Shown: positions 22,808 to 29,150 of the stretch, in pieces | Numbering within the stretch: the stretch's first letter is position 1 | How the letters are laid out: every line of letters starts with the position of its first letter | IMG/VR virus record: IMGVR_UViG_3300021961_000386 | Coordinates: 1-31,147 of that record | Source of the DNA: a virus | DNA: 31,147 nt | Direction: 5' to 3' (one strand) | The notes under the pieces: generated by a model | What the model was told of the DNA's origin: nothing | The model's database searches: none | Seen by the model: the letters and a program-made list of their open reading frames with translations, nothing else | Program-made: the position numbers and the translations under genes

Positions 22808-23003
22808 ACATTATGATGATAAGAGTATCAAGTCAGCTAAAGTCTATCTTGATAAAGATACATATTGCGTAGAGTATATTCAAAACGAACAAGTTGTTTC
22901 ACTTAGATACTTTCCTGGGCATTCTATCTACATGGCAGAAGATGCAGCTGAAAATTGGGTTAGTGGTATTTTGAGGTATGAGCATGTCACAGCGGACTAT
23001 TGA
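22791..23003 (+). CDS. Small protein between uvsX and gene 41 (70 aa)
   Basis: A 70-residue acidic protein starting inside the UvsX gene; GGGGAAG (22781-22787) lies before ATG 22791, and earlier in-frame starts from 22695 fall deep in UvsX. It has a beta-rich start (SAKVYLDKDTYCVEYI) and a helical end. T4-like phages often have small conserved proteins here, but I cannot name it. Its TGA stop (23001-23003) lies in the -35 box of a promoter at 23000. Confidence 0.78.
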   Translation: MKLISEHYDDKSIKSAKVYLDKDTYCVEYIQNEQVVSLRYFPGHSIYMAEDAAENWVSGILRYEHVTADY

Positions 23004-23334
23004 CAATCCAGTTGCAGTAGCTTACAATCATATTCAACATCCTGAGGTAAAAGACTTTATCTGTATTCGCATTGAAGAAGGCGAGTTTGAAGGTATGGTC
23101 TATCATTATGAAAACCTAAAGGTTGGTGATGAAACTGATGATGGTGGCGCACTACTCAATTTCAATTATCATGTGATAGAATCATTCTTAGCCGAAGAGA
23201 TGCTGACTGAATCTATCAAGACTCGTTTTGAAGATACTATCGCTGGTATCCTTTATGACATTTTGCTCAAACAAGTAGGAAAGATCGGGAATGAAGATCG
23301 AACTGACGATCCTAAAGAATCTGGTTCACAATGA
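22984..23334 (+). CDS. Conserved phage protein upstream of gene 41 (116 aa)
   Basis: A 116-residue acidic protein. GAGG at 22973-22976 spaces better to ATG 22984 (7 nt) than to ATG 22978. The pattern DNPVAVAYNHIQHPEV, then ICIRIEEGEFEGMVYHYENL matches, from memory, a conserved hypothetical protein upstream of gp41 in T4-like cyanophages. It overlaps the previous gene by 20 nt and gene 41 by 44 nt. Neighbourhood suggests a helicase or recombination accessory; no domain is recognised. A promoter-like sequence lies at its 5' end. Confidence 0.78.
   Translation: MSQRTIDNPVAVAYNHIQHPEVKDFICIRIEEGEFEGMVYHYENLKVGDETDDGGALLNFNYHVIESFLAEEMLTESIKTRFEDTIAGILYDILLKQVGKIGNEDRTDDPKESGSQ
23000..23028 (+). 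promoter_or_regulatory. Probable internal promoter for gene 41
   Basis: TTGACA (23000-23005; TGA stop of the upstream gene at 23001-23003), 17 nt, TACAAT (23023-23028). It is inside the 22984 gene, so a transcript from here would miss that start codon and serve gene 41 at 23291. Confidence 0.65.
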
Positions 23335-24712
23335 AGATTTTGCCCGCAAAACATTACCATTTCTAAAAGAAGAGTATTTTAGTGATTCGTCTGAGCGTAT
23401 TGTATTCAGACGAATCACTGAGTTTATGACTAAGTATAATGCTCGTCCTACACGCGAAGCAATTGGCATCGATATTGAGTCGAGCACAAATCTAACAGAA
23501 CAAGATCACAAGATGTCTATGGAACTGGTTCGTCAGCTTGTCGAGCCAGAACCTAGTGACCCAACTTGGTTGCTTGAGTCAACCGAGTCTTTCTGCCAAG
23601 AACGAGCTGTGTTCAATGCAGTCATGGATAGTATCGCTATCCTCGACGGTAAGGATAACAATCGCACAAAGAACTCTATTCCTGAGATTCTATCAGAAGC
23701 TCTTGGCGTATCGTTCGATAGTCATATCGGTCACGACTTCATCGACGACTATGAAGATCGCTATGACTACTATCATCGCGTGGAAGAAAAGCTGCCGTTT
23801 GATCTTGAGTATATGAACAAGGTTACTCGTGGTGGTCTATCTCGCAAGTCACTCAATATCATCCTCGCTGGCACGGGTGTTGGTAAGACTCTTGCGATGT
23901 GTCACTTCGCAGCAGCTAATCTTGCGATGGGTAAGAACGTTCTGTATATTACCATGGAGATGGCTGAAGAAAAGATTGCAGAACGTATCGACGCGAATCT
24001 GTTGAACATTGCTACCGAAGATATCAAGCAGCTTCCGCGTGATTTGTTCGAGAGCAAGATCGCTCGACTGAAAGCAAAGACTACAGGCAAGCTGATCATC
24101 AAGGAGTACCCAACTGCTTCTGCTCACGTCGGTCACATTCGCCATGTGTTGAATGAGTTGAATCTAAAGCGTAACTTCGTTCCTGATATTATCTACATCG
24201 ACTATCTCAACATCTGCTGCTCGTCGCGTATCAAAGCTGGTGGAAACGTCAACAGCTATACCTACATCAAAGCTATCGCAGAAGAACTGCGTGGGCTTGC
24301 AGTTGAGCGCAACTTGCCTATCGTATCTGCTACTCAGACAACTCGCTCTGGTTATTCTAACAGCGATCCTGGTCTTGAAGATACGTCCGAGTCGTTCGGT
24401 TTGCCTGCAACTGCTGACTTCATGATTGCACTGGTTCGCACGGAAGATGCAGACGCGCGCGGTCAAATCCTAGTCAAGCAGCTCAAAAACCGCTACAGCG
24501 ATCCGTCCGAAAACAAGCGTTTCTTTGTCGGGGTCGATCGGGTAAAGATGCGACTATTTGACCTCGAGGAATCTGCCCAAGACGATCTAATTGATGATAG
24601 CCGTGGTGGCAAGACAAAGCGCGCCGACGCGGTAATGGATAACACCAAGTTTGGAATGGAAGAACGTGAAAGATCAAAGCCAAAATCCAAGTTTAGCAAC
24701 TTCAAATACTGA
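23291..24712 (+). CDS. 41: Replicative DNA helicase gp41 (DnaB-like)
   Basis: A 473-residue hexameric helicase (T4: 475) that unwinds the lagging strand and partners the primase. The N-terminal helical domain spans about 1-160; the RecA-like core follows with Walker A AGTGVGKT (about 194-201), YITMEMAEEK (switch region), Walker B IIYIDYLN (about 298-305) and the SATQTTRSGY segment typical of DnaB proteins. The C-terminal tail is basic. AGGAAAG (23277-23283) is the ribosome site before ATG 23291. The gene overlaps the previous one by 44 nt and ends the replication group; a late-type box follows its stop. Confidence 0.96.
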   Translation: MKIELTILKNLVHNEDFARKTLPFLKEEYFSDSSERIVFRRITEFMTKYNARPTREAIGIDIESSTNLTEQDHKMSMELVRQLVEPEPSDPTWLLESTESFCQERAVFNAVMDSIAILDGKDNNRTKNSIPEILSEALGVSFDSHIGHDFIDDYEDRYDYYHRVEEKLPFDLEYMNKVTRGGLSRKSLNIILAGTGVGKTLAMCHFAAANLAMGKNVLYITMEMAEEKIAERIDANLLNIATEDIKQLPRDLFESKIARLKAKTTGKLIIKEYPTASAHVGHIRHVLNELNLKRNFVPDIIYIDYLNICCSSRIKAGGNVNSYTYIKAIAEELRGLAVERNLPIVSATQTTRSGYSNSDPGLEDTSESFGLPATADFMIALVRTEDADARGQILVKQLKNRYSDPSENKRFFVGVDRVKMRLFDLEESAQDDLIDDSRGGKTKRADAVMDNTKFGMEERERSKPKSKFSNFKY

Positions 24713-24716
24713 ATGG

Positions 24717-24723
24717 CTAAATA
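24717..24723 (+). promoter_or_regulatory. Late promoter box CTAAATA
   Basis: CTAAATA in the same 11-mer GGCTAAATAGC (24715-24725) as before the endolysin. It overlaps the region of the sigma70-type promoter at 24733, so the HExxH gene could be expressed both early and late. Confidence 0.5.
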
Positions 24724-24732
24724 GCAAGTCTA

Positions 24733-24761
24733 TTGACAATCTACAGCATTTGGAGTATGAT
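24733..24761 (+). promoter_or_regulatory. Sigma70-type promoter for the HExxH gene
   Basis: TTGACA (24733-24738), 17 nt, TATGAT (24756-24761), 28 nt before ATG 24789; identical boxes to those at 2494 and 3619. Confidence 0.85.
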
Positions 24762-24788
24762 AGTCCACTAAGCATAAAGGGAGGTGCC

Positions 24789-25316
24789 ATGATCCCAGAG
24801 GCTTTGGAATACGCAAAAAACTCCGCCCATATTACCCTTGAGGGCGGAAGCTATAGAAAAAAGAAGCTAGTAAAAAGCGCTGCCAGATGGATGCTTGGAT
24901 ACGTTCTAGGTACCCGTTTAGCCAACAATATCGACCTAAACATTAGGTTCGAAGAAGACCTCAAGAATACCCCTATCTACGCCACGGTAACGTGGGAAGA
25001 CAACAATCACAAACCTCGTGTCTTCGATATGGAATTGTGTAACTACATTACAGACAGAACAATGATGCGTGTTCTCTCGCATGAGATTGTTCATATTCGT
25101 CAATATGCTACAGGCGATCTAAAAGACTTAGCACTTCAGGCTGATTACTGTAAATGGAAGAACAAGCTCGTCAAAGTCGATGGGCAAGGTCGTGTTAGAT
25201 ATTGGGATCTTCCTTGGGAAATTGAAGCGCGCCGTGATGAAAAAGAAATCTTCCGTGAGTGGCGCATTGCGCATGGTTATCATTTCAAACAAAAGACTGG
25301 AGAGATTTATAAGTGA
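24789..25316 (+). CDS. HExxH metallopeptidase-like protein (175 aa)
   Basis: A 175-residue protein with VLSHEIVHIRQ (95-105), an HExxH zinc motif with H98, E99 and H102, followed some 40 residues later by PWEIEARRDE (about 143-152), where a Glu could be the third ligand; this arrangement resembles SprT-like and ImmA-like putative proteases. A single-domain phage metallopeptidase is therefore likely, target unknown. GGGAGG (24780-24784 region) precedes ATG 24789; the in-frame ATG at 24651 lies within gene 41. It has both a consensus early promoter and a late-type box upstream. The stop overlaps glutaredoxin by GTGA. Confidence 0.8.
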   Translation: MIPEALEYAKNSAHITLEGGSYRKKKLVKSAARWMLGYVLGTRLANNIDLNIRFEEDLKNTPIYATVTWEDNNHKPRVFDMELCNYITDRTMMRVLSHEIVHIRQYATGDLKDLALQADYCKWKNKLVKVDGQGRVRYWDLPWEIEARRDEKEIFREWRIAHGYHFKQKTGEIYK

Positions 25317-25540
25317 TCACGATCTATAGTAAAGATAATTGTCCTTGGTGCGATAGAGCAAAAGAGCTTTTGACAAATAAGAATGAATCATATAATGAGA
25401 TAAAGATCGGTCGTGATATCACCCGCGACGAGTTTATGGAACAATTTCCAAACGTCAGAACCGTCCCATATATTTTGGTCAACGAAGAAGTGCGCGGCGG
25501 TTACGATGTTCTCGTGTCTCACTACAATTCGCTCTCATAG
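25313..25540 (+). CDS. Glutaredoxin
   Basis: A 75-residue glutaredoxin with the redox site C10-P-W-C13 and the cis-proline motif TVPYI, followed by VRGGYDVL for glutathione binding. It would reduce ribonucleotide reductase or other thiols, as T4 and cyanophage glutaredoxins do; no reductase gene is in the window. The start is GTG 25313, overlapping the previous stop (GTGA). Its last 10 nt, including the TAG stop (25538-25540), are also the first bases of the tRNA gene, so the two genes share sequence. Confidence 0.93.
   Translation: MITIYSKDNCPWCDRAKELLTNKNESYNEIKIGRDITRDEFMEQFPNVRTVPYILVNEEVRGGYDVLVSHYNSLS
25370..25396 (+). promoter_or_regulatory. Possible promoter upstream of the tRNA
   Basis: TTGACA (25370-25375) and a perfect TATAAT (25391-25396), but the spacer is only 15 nt, shorter than the 17 nt of every other promoter here. 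It is inside the glutaredoxin gene. It could serve the tRNA; it may be chance. Confidence 0.3.
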
Positions 25541-25607
25541 CTTAGTGGTCTAAAGCCAACCGCTCATAACGGTTTGATCCTAGGTTCGAATCCTAGTGGG
25601 AGCCCCA
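25531..25607 (+). tRNA. tRNA with CAT anticodon (Met or Ile2)
   Basis: A complete 77-nt cloverleaf: acceptor GCTCTCA with TGGGAGC (one T-G pair), D stem GCTT/AAGC with A14, G18, G19, anticodon stem AACCG/CGGTT with loop CTCATAA, T stem CTAGG/CCTAG with loop TTCGAAT, and an encoded CCA (25605-25607). The anticodon is CAT. G1-C72 pairing and no GGG/CCC anticodon stem rule out an initiator. It is either elongator Met or Ile2, whose C34 is changed to lysidine to read AUA. Base 73 is C, unusual for both, where A is normal. It overlaps the glutaredoxin gene by 10 nt. Confidence 0.93.
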
Positions 25608-25610
25608 GTT

Positions 25611-25618
25611 TATAAATA
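25611..25618 (+). promoter_or_regulatory. Late promoter box TATAAATA before rlpA
   Basis: Exact T4 late consensus TATAAATA, 4 nt after the tRNA end and 4 nt before the rlpA ATG (25623). The expected start point would be at or within the ATG, so the mRNA would be leaderless if this box is used for rlpA. Confidence 0.5.
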
Positions 25619-25622
25619 AATA

Positions 25623-25994
25623 ATGCGCAAAATCGCAGCTACAGTGATCATGTCGATCACTCTGTGCGGCTGTACGATTTCTAATGTAGAACAGCCGCGC
25701 ATCGTCAGTTCATACCAAGTAAAAGCCTCATGGTATGAATGTTGTAAGAAAACCGCAAACGGAGAAAAATTCGATCCAGAAGGAATGACTGCGGCTCATC
25801 GCAGCTTGAAGTTTGGGACGAGGCTTAGAGTAACAAATCCCAGCAATGGTAAATCAGTCATCGTTAGGATCAACGACCGTGGTCCCTTTATAAAGGGTGT
25901 TGATCTAGACGTTTCGAGAGGTGTTGCAAGATATTTGGATATGATAAAGAAAGGTCATGCCAAACTTCTTGTCGAACAGTTGGCTCATGACTAA
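25623..25994 (+). CDS. rlpA: RlpA-like lipoprotein
   Basis: A 123-residue protein of the RlpA family (double-psi beta-barrel), which in hosts cuts denuded peptidoglycan strands. MRKIAATVIMSITLCGC is a lipoprotein signal with lipobox LCGC, lipidated Cys at 17. ASWYECCKKTANGEKF and AHRSLKFGTRLRVTNPSNGK, then INDRGPF with Asp85, are the barrel signatures. The SPOR domain of cellular RlpA is absent. It could assist lysis or alter the envelope of the infected cell. The start has no Shine-Dalgarno sequence; a late-type TATAAATA box ends 4 nt upstream. A strong terminator follows. A host-derived gene taken up by the phage is plausible. Confidence 0.9.
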   Translation: MRKIAATVIMSITLCGCTISNVEQPRIVSSYQVKASWYECCKKTANGEKFDPEGMTAAHRSLKFGTRLRVTNPSNGKSVIVRINDRGPFIKGVDLDVSRGVARYLDMIKKGHAKLLVEQLAHD

Positions 25995-26019
25995 GGAGGT
26001 GCTTGTTTTGTCATGAGTC

Positions 26020-26054
26020 GGGGAGGCGTGTGGTGCGCCTCCCCTTTTGTTTTT
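26020..26054 (+). terminator. Strong intrinsic terminator after rlpA
   Basis: GGGGAGGCG (26020-26028) pairs with CGCCTCCCC (26036-26044) and is followed by TTTTGTTTTT. The last T is also the first base of the late box TATAAATA, so terminator and promoter share sequence. Confidence 0.95.
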
Positions 26055-26061
26055 ATAAATA
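26054..26061 (+). promoter_or_regulatory. Late promoter box TATAAATA before the HAD gene
   Basis: TATAAATA, 7 nt before ATG 26069; expected start near 26067, giving a leader of about 2 nt. No Shine-Dalgarno sequence lies between box and ATG. It starts the late block 26069-28976. Confidence 0.65.
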
Positions 26062-26068
26062 GGGCTAG

Positions 26069-26680
26069 ATGTTAGGATTCAAAGAATATATCGCCGAGAA
26101 TGTCGGAGCAGGAAGTTTGTCGGTATTTGATATCGACGATACGCTTTTTCATACGACAACGAAGGTCTATGTTACTAAAGGGGGAAAGAAGGTCGGCGAA
26201 CTTTCCCCCGCCGAATTCAATGTATACAAACTAAAGCCAGGCGAAGAATTTGACTTCGCACAGTTTCGTTCAGCAGAAGTATTTGCTAAGACTGCAAAGC
26301 CAATTGAAACTGTATTCAAGACAGCTAAGAAAATGATCAATCGTTTTCGTGCGCATCCTAACAAGCGTATTATTATCTGCACGGCACGCGCTGATCTTGA
26401 TGACAAGCATCTGTTTCTCGATACGTTCAAGAAGTATGGATTTGATATTAGCAAGGTTCATGTTTACCGTGCTGGTAATATCAAAGCTCCAGGTGCAGAA
26501 GCTAAGAAGCAGATCGTACGCGATCAGATGAAAGCTGGTCAGTATTCTTTTGCTCGTATGTTTGATGATGCAAAAGCAAATCTTGATAAGTTTTTAGAAC
26601 TCAAGCAAGAGTTTCCAGAAGTAAACTTCGAAGCGTTTCTCATTCATGAGGACGGTCGCATCACAAGGTATAACCGCTAA
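26069..26680 (+). CDS. HAD-superfamily phosphatase with capsid-targeting-like leader
   Basis: A 203-residue HAD enzyme. VFDIDDTLF (19-27) is motif I with D21 and D23, IIICTARAD is motif II, and MFDDAKANLD near 167-176 supplies the acidic motif IV; the Lys of motif III is probably in the KKQIV segment. It should remove phosphate from nucleotides or nucleic-acid ends; the polynucleotide 3'-phosphatase domain of T4 Pnk has the same fold. The first ten residues MLGFKEYIAE, followed by NVGAGS, resemble the N-terminus of T4 internal protein IPIII (MKTYQEFIAE, then ARVGAG, from memory), which directs proteins into the prohead and is cut after I-x-E. Packaging is inferred. It ends with a TAATG overlap. 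Confidence 0.85.
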   Translation: MLGFKEYIAENVGAGSLSVFDIDDTLFHTTTKVYVTKGGKKVGELSPAEFNVYKLKPGEEFDFAQFRSAEVFAKTAKPIETVFKTAKKMINRFRAHPNKRIIICTARADLDDKHLFLDTFKKYGFDISKVHVYRAGNIKAPGAEAKKQIVRDQMKAGQYSFARMFDDAKANLDKFLELKQEFPEVNFEAFLIHEDGRITRYNR

Positions 26681-27747
26681 TGGCAAAGCTCAATCAAGGT
26701 GACGTAATTGAAGGCATCTTTTCGATTGCGCTTGGTTTATATGCTGCTTACGGTAAGATCGATAAAGCGAAGCTAAATGCGTTTCGAGCAAAGATTGAAC
26801 CTGCCATGTTTAGTTCTGGTAGAGTAAAACTTGTCGTTGCTAAAGACATGAAAAAGCAATTTGAAAAGAAGCCGCCGGACTTCTTCGATGTTCTATTAGA
26901 AGTTCGTCTAAAGCCAGCTTCTGTTACAGGCGCATTTGGTAAAGATATGACTAAGCCTGTTTATGCAAAGTCAAAAGAGATTGCTGATATTGACAAGAAG
27001 ATCGATCAGCTTATAAAGAGTGTAGATAATGCTTCGTGGAGAAAAAAGATCGACGAGGCAATCAACAAGTTTCTAAAAAACAATGTTGGCGAAAAAGTAA
27101 AGTTTGAAGTTGTTGCAGATGGCATCGCTGGCGAATCCAGCGGCGGAGATATCAAAGGTGATATCGAAGTAAAGATATACGCAGTAACTGGCAAAACGGG
27201 AACTAAATTGATTATGAAAGAAAACATTTCGTTTTCTCTCAAGTCAGAAAGCGTTACTGTTGCCAATCTCAGTCCATACAATGGTATGAAAGATTTGGCA
27301 TCTGCTTTGGGTCTAAAGTGGAAAAATGTTGAGAAGTATAAAGTTCTTGCGGAAACTGCAAGAACACCAGAGCAAAAGAAACATAAGTTCAAGATGATTG
27401 AAACTATGTTTGACGAACTAAAGTCAATGATCAAAGCAAACAAATCCACAATATCAGCAAAAGCTTTTGACTTCTTGGAAAAAAGTATCTTTGGTTCTGA
27501 CTATGCAGATGTTGTGGATGTTACAAAAGGCGGAGTCAAAGAGATTACCAAAGAATACTTTGATGTTCTCAAAAAGAATGTAAAGCTTGATGTTCAAGAA
27601 AAAGGCGGAACAATCGTATTCATCGACAGCAAATCTAAAGCGCCAATCTTTCAACTAAGAACAAAGCTAAGACCGCCTCCAGCAGCGAATGGTGCTGGCG
27701 AAGCTAAATTCTATTTGGAAGTTGGTAAGGGAGTTTATGCGAAGTGA
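26680..27747 (+). CDS. Conserved late phage protein, possible PD-(D/E)xK fold (355 aa)
   Basis: A 355-residue protein. The start MAKLNQGDVIEGIFSIALGL and the central FEVVADGIAGESSGGDIKGD, ISFSLKSESVTVANLSPYNG match, from memory, a conserved hypothetical protein of T4-like phages in the same gene context. The order of E11, DIEVKI (near 160), and SLKSES (near 188) is compatible with a PD-(D/E)xK nuclease core, but this is weak; a structural protein is as likely. It has no I-x-E leader. Overlaps: TAATG with the HAD gene, GTGA with the ligase-like gene, so the three are made together. Confidence 0.82.
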   Translation: MAKLNQGDVIEGIFSIALGLYAAYGKIDKAKLNAFRAKIEPAMFSSGRVKLVVAKDMKKQFEKKPPDFFDVLLEVRLKPASVTGAFGKDMTKPVYAKSKEIADIDKKIDQLIKSVDNASWRKKIDEAINKFLKNNVGEKVKFEVVADGIAGESSGGDIKGDIEVKIYAVTGKTGTKLIMKENISFSLKSESVTVANLSPYNGMKDLASALGLKWKNVEKYKVLAETARTPEQKKHKFKMIETMFDELKSMIKANKSTISAKAFDFLEKSIFGSDYADVVDVTKGGVKEITKEYFDVLKKNVKLDVQEKGGTIVFIDSKSKAPIFQLRTKLRPPPAANGAGEAKFYLEVGKGVYAK

Positions 27748-28976
27748 AAAAGCTGTCGACATTTATTACTGAAGAAAAAAACCTTCACATGGAACATCTT
27801 GAGGACTTGATCCTCAATGATGGTGTTGAAGGCGCACAGCAAATCTTTAGATTCCTGAACGCAACGCGCGACATGCTCGCTGGTCATACGAAGACGCGAG
27901 TATCCGCCACAGTCAAGTGGGATGGTGCACCATCTATCTTCGTTGGTATTGATCCTCGCGATGGTAAGTTCTTCGTTGCGAAGAAAGGTATATTCAATAA
28001 GAATCCTAAAGTCTATAAGACACAGGCTGACATTGACGCAGACCTAAGTGGTGAACTTGCAGATAAGTTTACAATTGCGCTACGCGAGTTCAAGAAGCTC
28101 GGTATCAAGTCTGGTGTTTATCAAGGCGACCTAATGTTTACCAAGGGTGATGTCAAGGTAGAAACACTTGATGATGTCAAGTTCTATACGTTTCAACCAA
28201 ATACAATTGTATATGCAGTTCCTGTAAATTCTTCGCTTGGTAAAACTATCAAAGCTGCAAGCATTGGAGTTGTGTGGCATACAACTTACGAAGGTAATAG
28301 CTTCGAGTCAATGAAAGCTACGTTCGCCAAAGGTATCGTAAGCAAGCTAAAGAAAGTTGCTACAATTTGGATGGATGATGCAACATACAAAGACGTTAGC
28401 GGAACTGCTACGTTTACTGCAGCCGAAACTAAAGCATTCAACGCTATCCTTGCTCAGGCTGATGAAATTATCAAGCACATTCCACACGAAGCTCTAAACC
28501 TAATTAGCTCAGACGACGAGTTACTAATCCGTGTCAAAGCTTACAATAACAGCAAGATTCGTGCAGGTGAAAAGATCGGCAACACCACATCGCATGTTGC
28601 GGGACTTATTCATTACCTAAATGATTATTATATGAAAGAAGCTGCGAAGAAGAAAACTGACGCTGGTAAGAAAGCTCAGAAGGATAAATTCCAAAAGGTC
28701 TTTGCGCCAATCGCAAGAACTCCGCTTGTTCAACTCAAGCAGATTTTTGATTTCATGAATGTGGTTGTTGAGGCTAAGAAGATGATCATCGCTAAGATGA
28801 ATACGTCAGCAACTGTTAGTACCTTTATTCGTACACAAACCGGACTAAAGGTTACAGCCCCAGAAGGATATGTTGCTGTCGATCATCTATCTGGCGGTGC
28901 GGTCAAGCTGGTTGACAGACTTGGCTTTAGTCAGGCTAACTTTAGTACAGAAGTAATCAAGGGATGGGAGAGGTAA
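27744..28976 (+). CDS. Ligase-like nucleotidyltransferase with capsid-targeting-like leader
   Basis: A 410-residue protein conserved in T4-like phages but without a settled function. TVKWDGAPSIFVG (56-68) fits motif I of DNA/RNA ligases and capping enzymes (KxDG), making K58 the likely AMP-binding Lys; GVYQGDLMF (124-132) fits motif III; APEGYVAVDHL and AVKLVDR near the C-terminus (about 372-395) fit motifs IV and V. The distance between I and V is longer than in classic ligases. The leader MKKLSTFITEE ends in I-T-E and resembles T4 internal-protein leaders cut by the prohead protease. Start GTG 27744, GTGA overlap. An alternative is a non-catalytic head protein with this fold. Confidence 0.78.
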   Translation: MKKLSTFITEEKNLHMEHLEDLILNDGVEGAQQIFRFLNATRDMLAGHTKTRVSATVKWDGAPSIFVGIDPRDGKFFVAKKGIFNKNPKVYKTQADIDADLSGELADKFTIALREFKKLGIKSGVYQGDLMFTKGDVKVETLDDVKFYTFQPNTIVYAVPVNSSLGKTIKAASIGVVWHTTYEGNSFESMKATFAKGIVSKLKKVATIWMDDATYKDVSGTATFTAAETKAFNAILAQADEIIKHIPHEALNLISSDDELLIRVKAYNNSKIRAGEKIGNTTSHVAGLIHYLNDYYMKEAAKKKTDAGKKAQKDKFQKVFAPIARTPLVQLKQIFDFMNVVVEAKKMIIAKMNTSATVSTFIRTQTGLKVTAPEGYVAVDHLSGGAVKLVDRLGFSQANFSTEVIKGWER

Positions 28977-28977
28977 C

Positions 28978-29082
28978 ATGGATATCATTATCGGTTTTGC
29001 ACTCGGTCTTATTGTTGGTTGGAACTTCCTACCACAGCCATCTATTGTAAAAGGATGGATTGACAAGCTACGCGGTAAGTAA
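28978..29082 (+). CDS. Tiny membrane protein (34 aa)
   Basis: MDIIIGFALGLIVGWNFLPQ followed by a basic tail, 34 residues, one membrane segment at about 2-18. It starts 1 nt after the ligase-like gene stop, with GGGAGAGG (28963-28972 region) as ribosome site. A similar tiny protein occurs in this place in T4-like cyanophages as I recall. It may be an inner-membrane peptide linked to the late block. Below the usual length cut for gene calling. Confidence 0.75.
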   Translation: MDIIIGFALGLIVGWNFLPQPSIVKGWIDKLRGK

Positions 29083-29141
29083 TCTGACCGGTTGATAACA
29101 ATCAAATTATACCATGCGTAAGTCAATTTGTCAATACTTTT

Positions 29142-29149
29142 TATAAATA
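29142..29149 (+). promoter_or_regulatory. Late promoter box TATAAATA before the fusion gene
   Basis: Exact TATAAATA, 64 nt before ATG 29214. It lies in a 131-nt gap between the tiny membrane gene and the fusion gene, with a perfect hairpin right after it. Confidence 0.7.
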
Positions 29150-29150
29150 A

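Noticed and set aside
24651-24788. N-terminal extension of the HExxH protein from ATG 24651
   Set aside because: It would overlap gp41 and run through the promoter at 24733; ATG 24789 has a strong ribosome site.
26996-27018. TTGACA near TATAAA (spacing about 16) inside the 26680 gene
   Set aside because: Interior of a late gene and off the fixed 17-nt spacing seen in the other promoters; likely chance from Asp-Lys-Lys codons.
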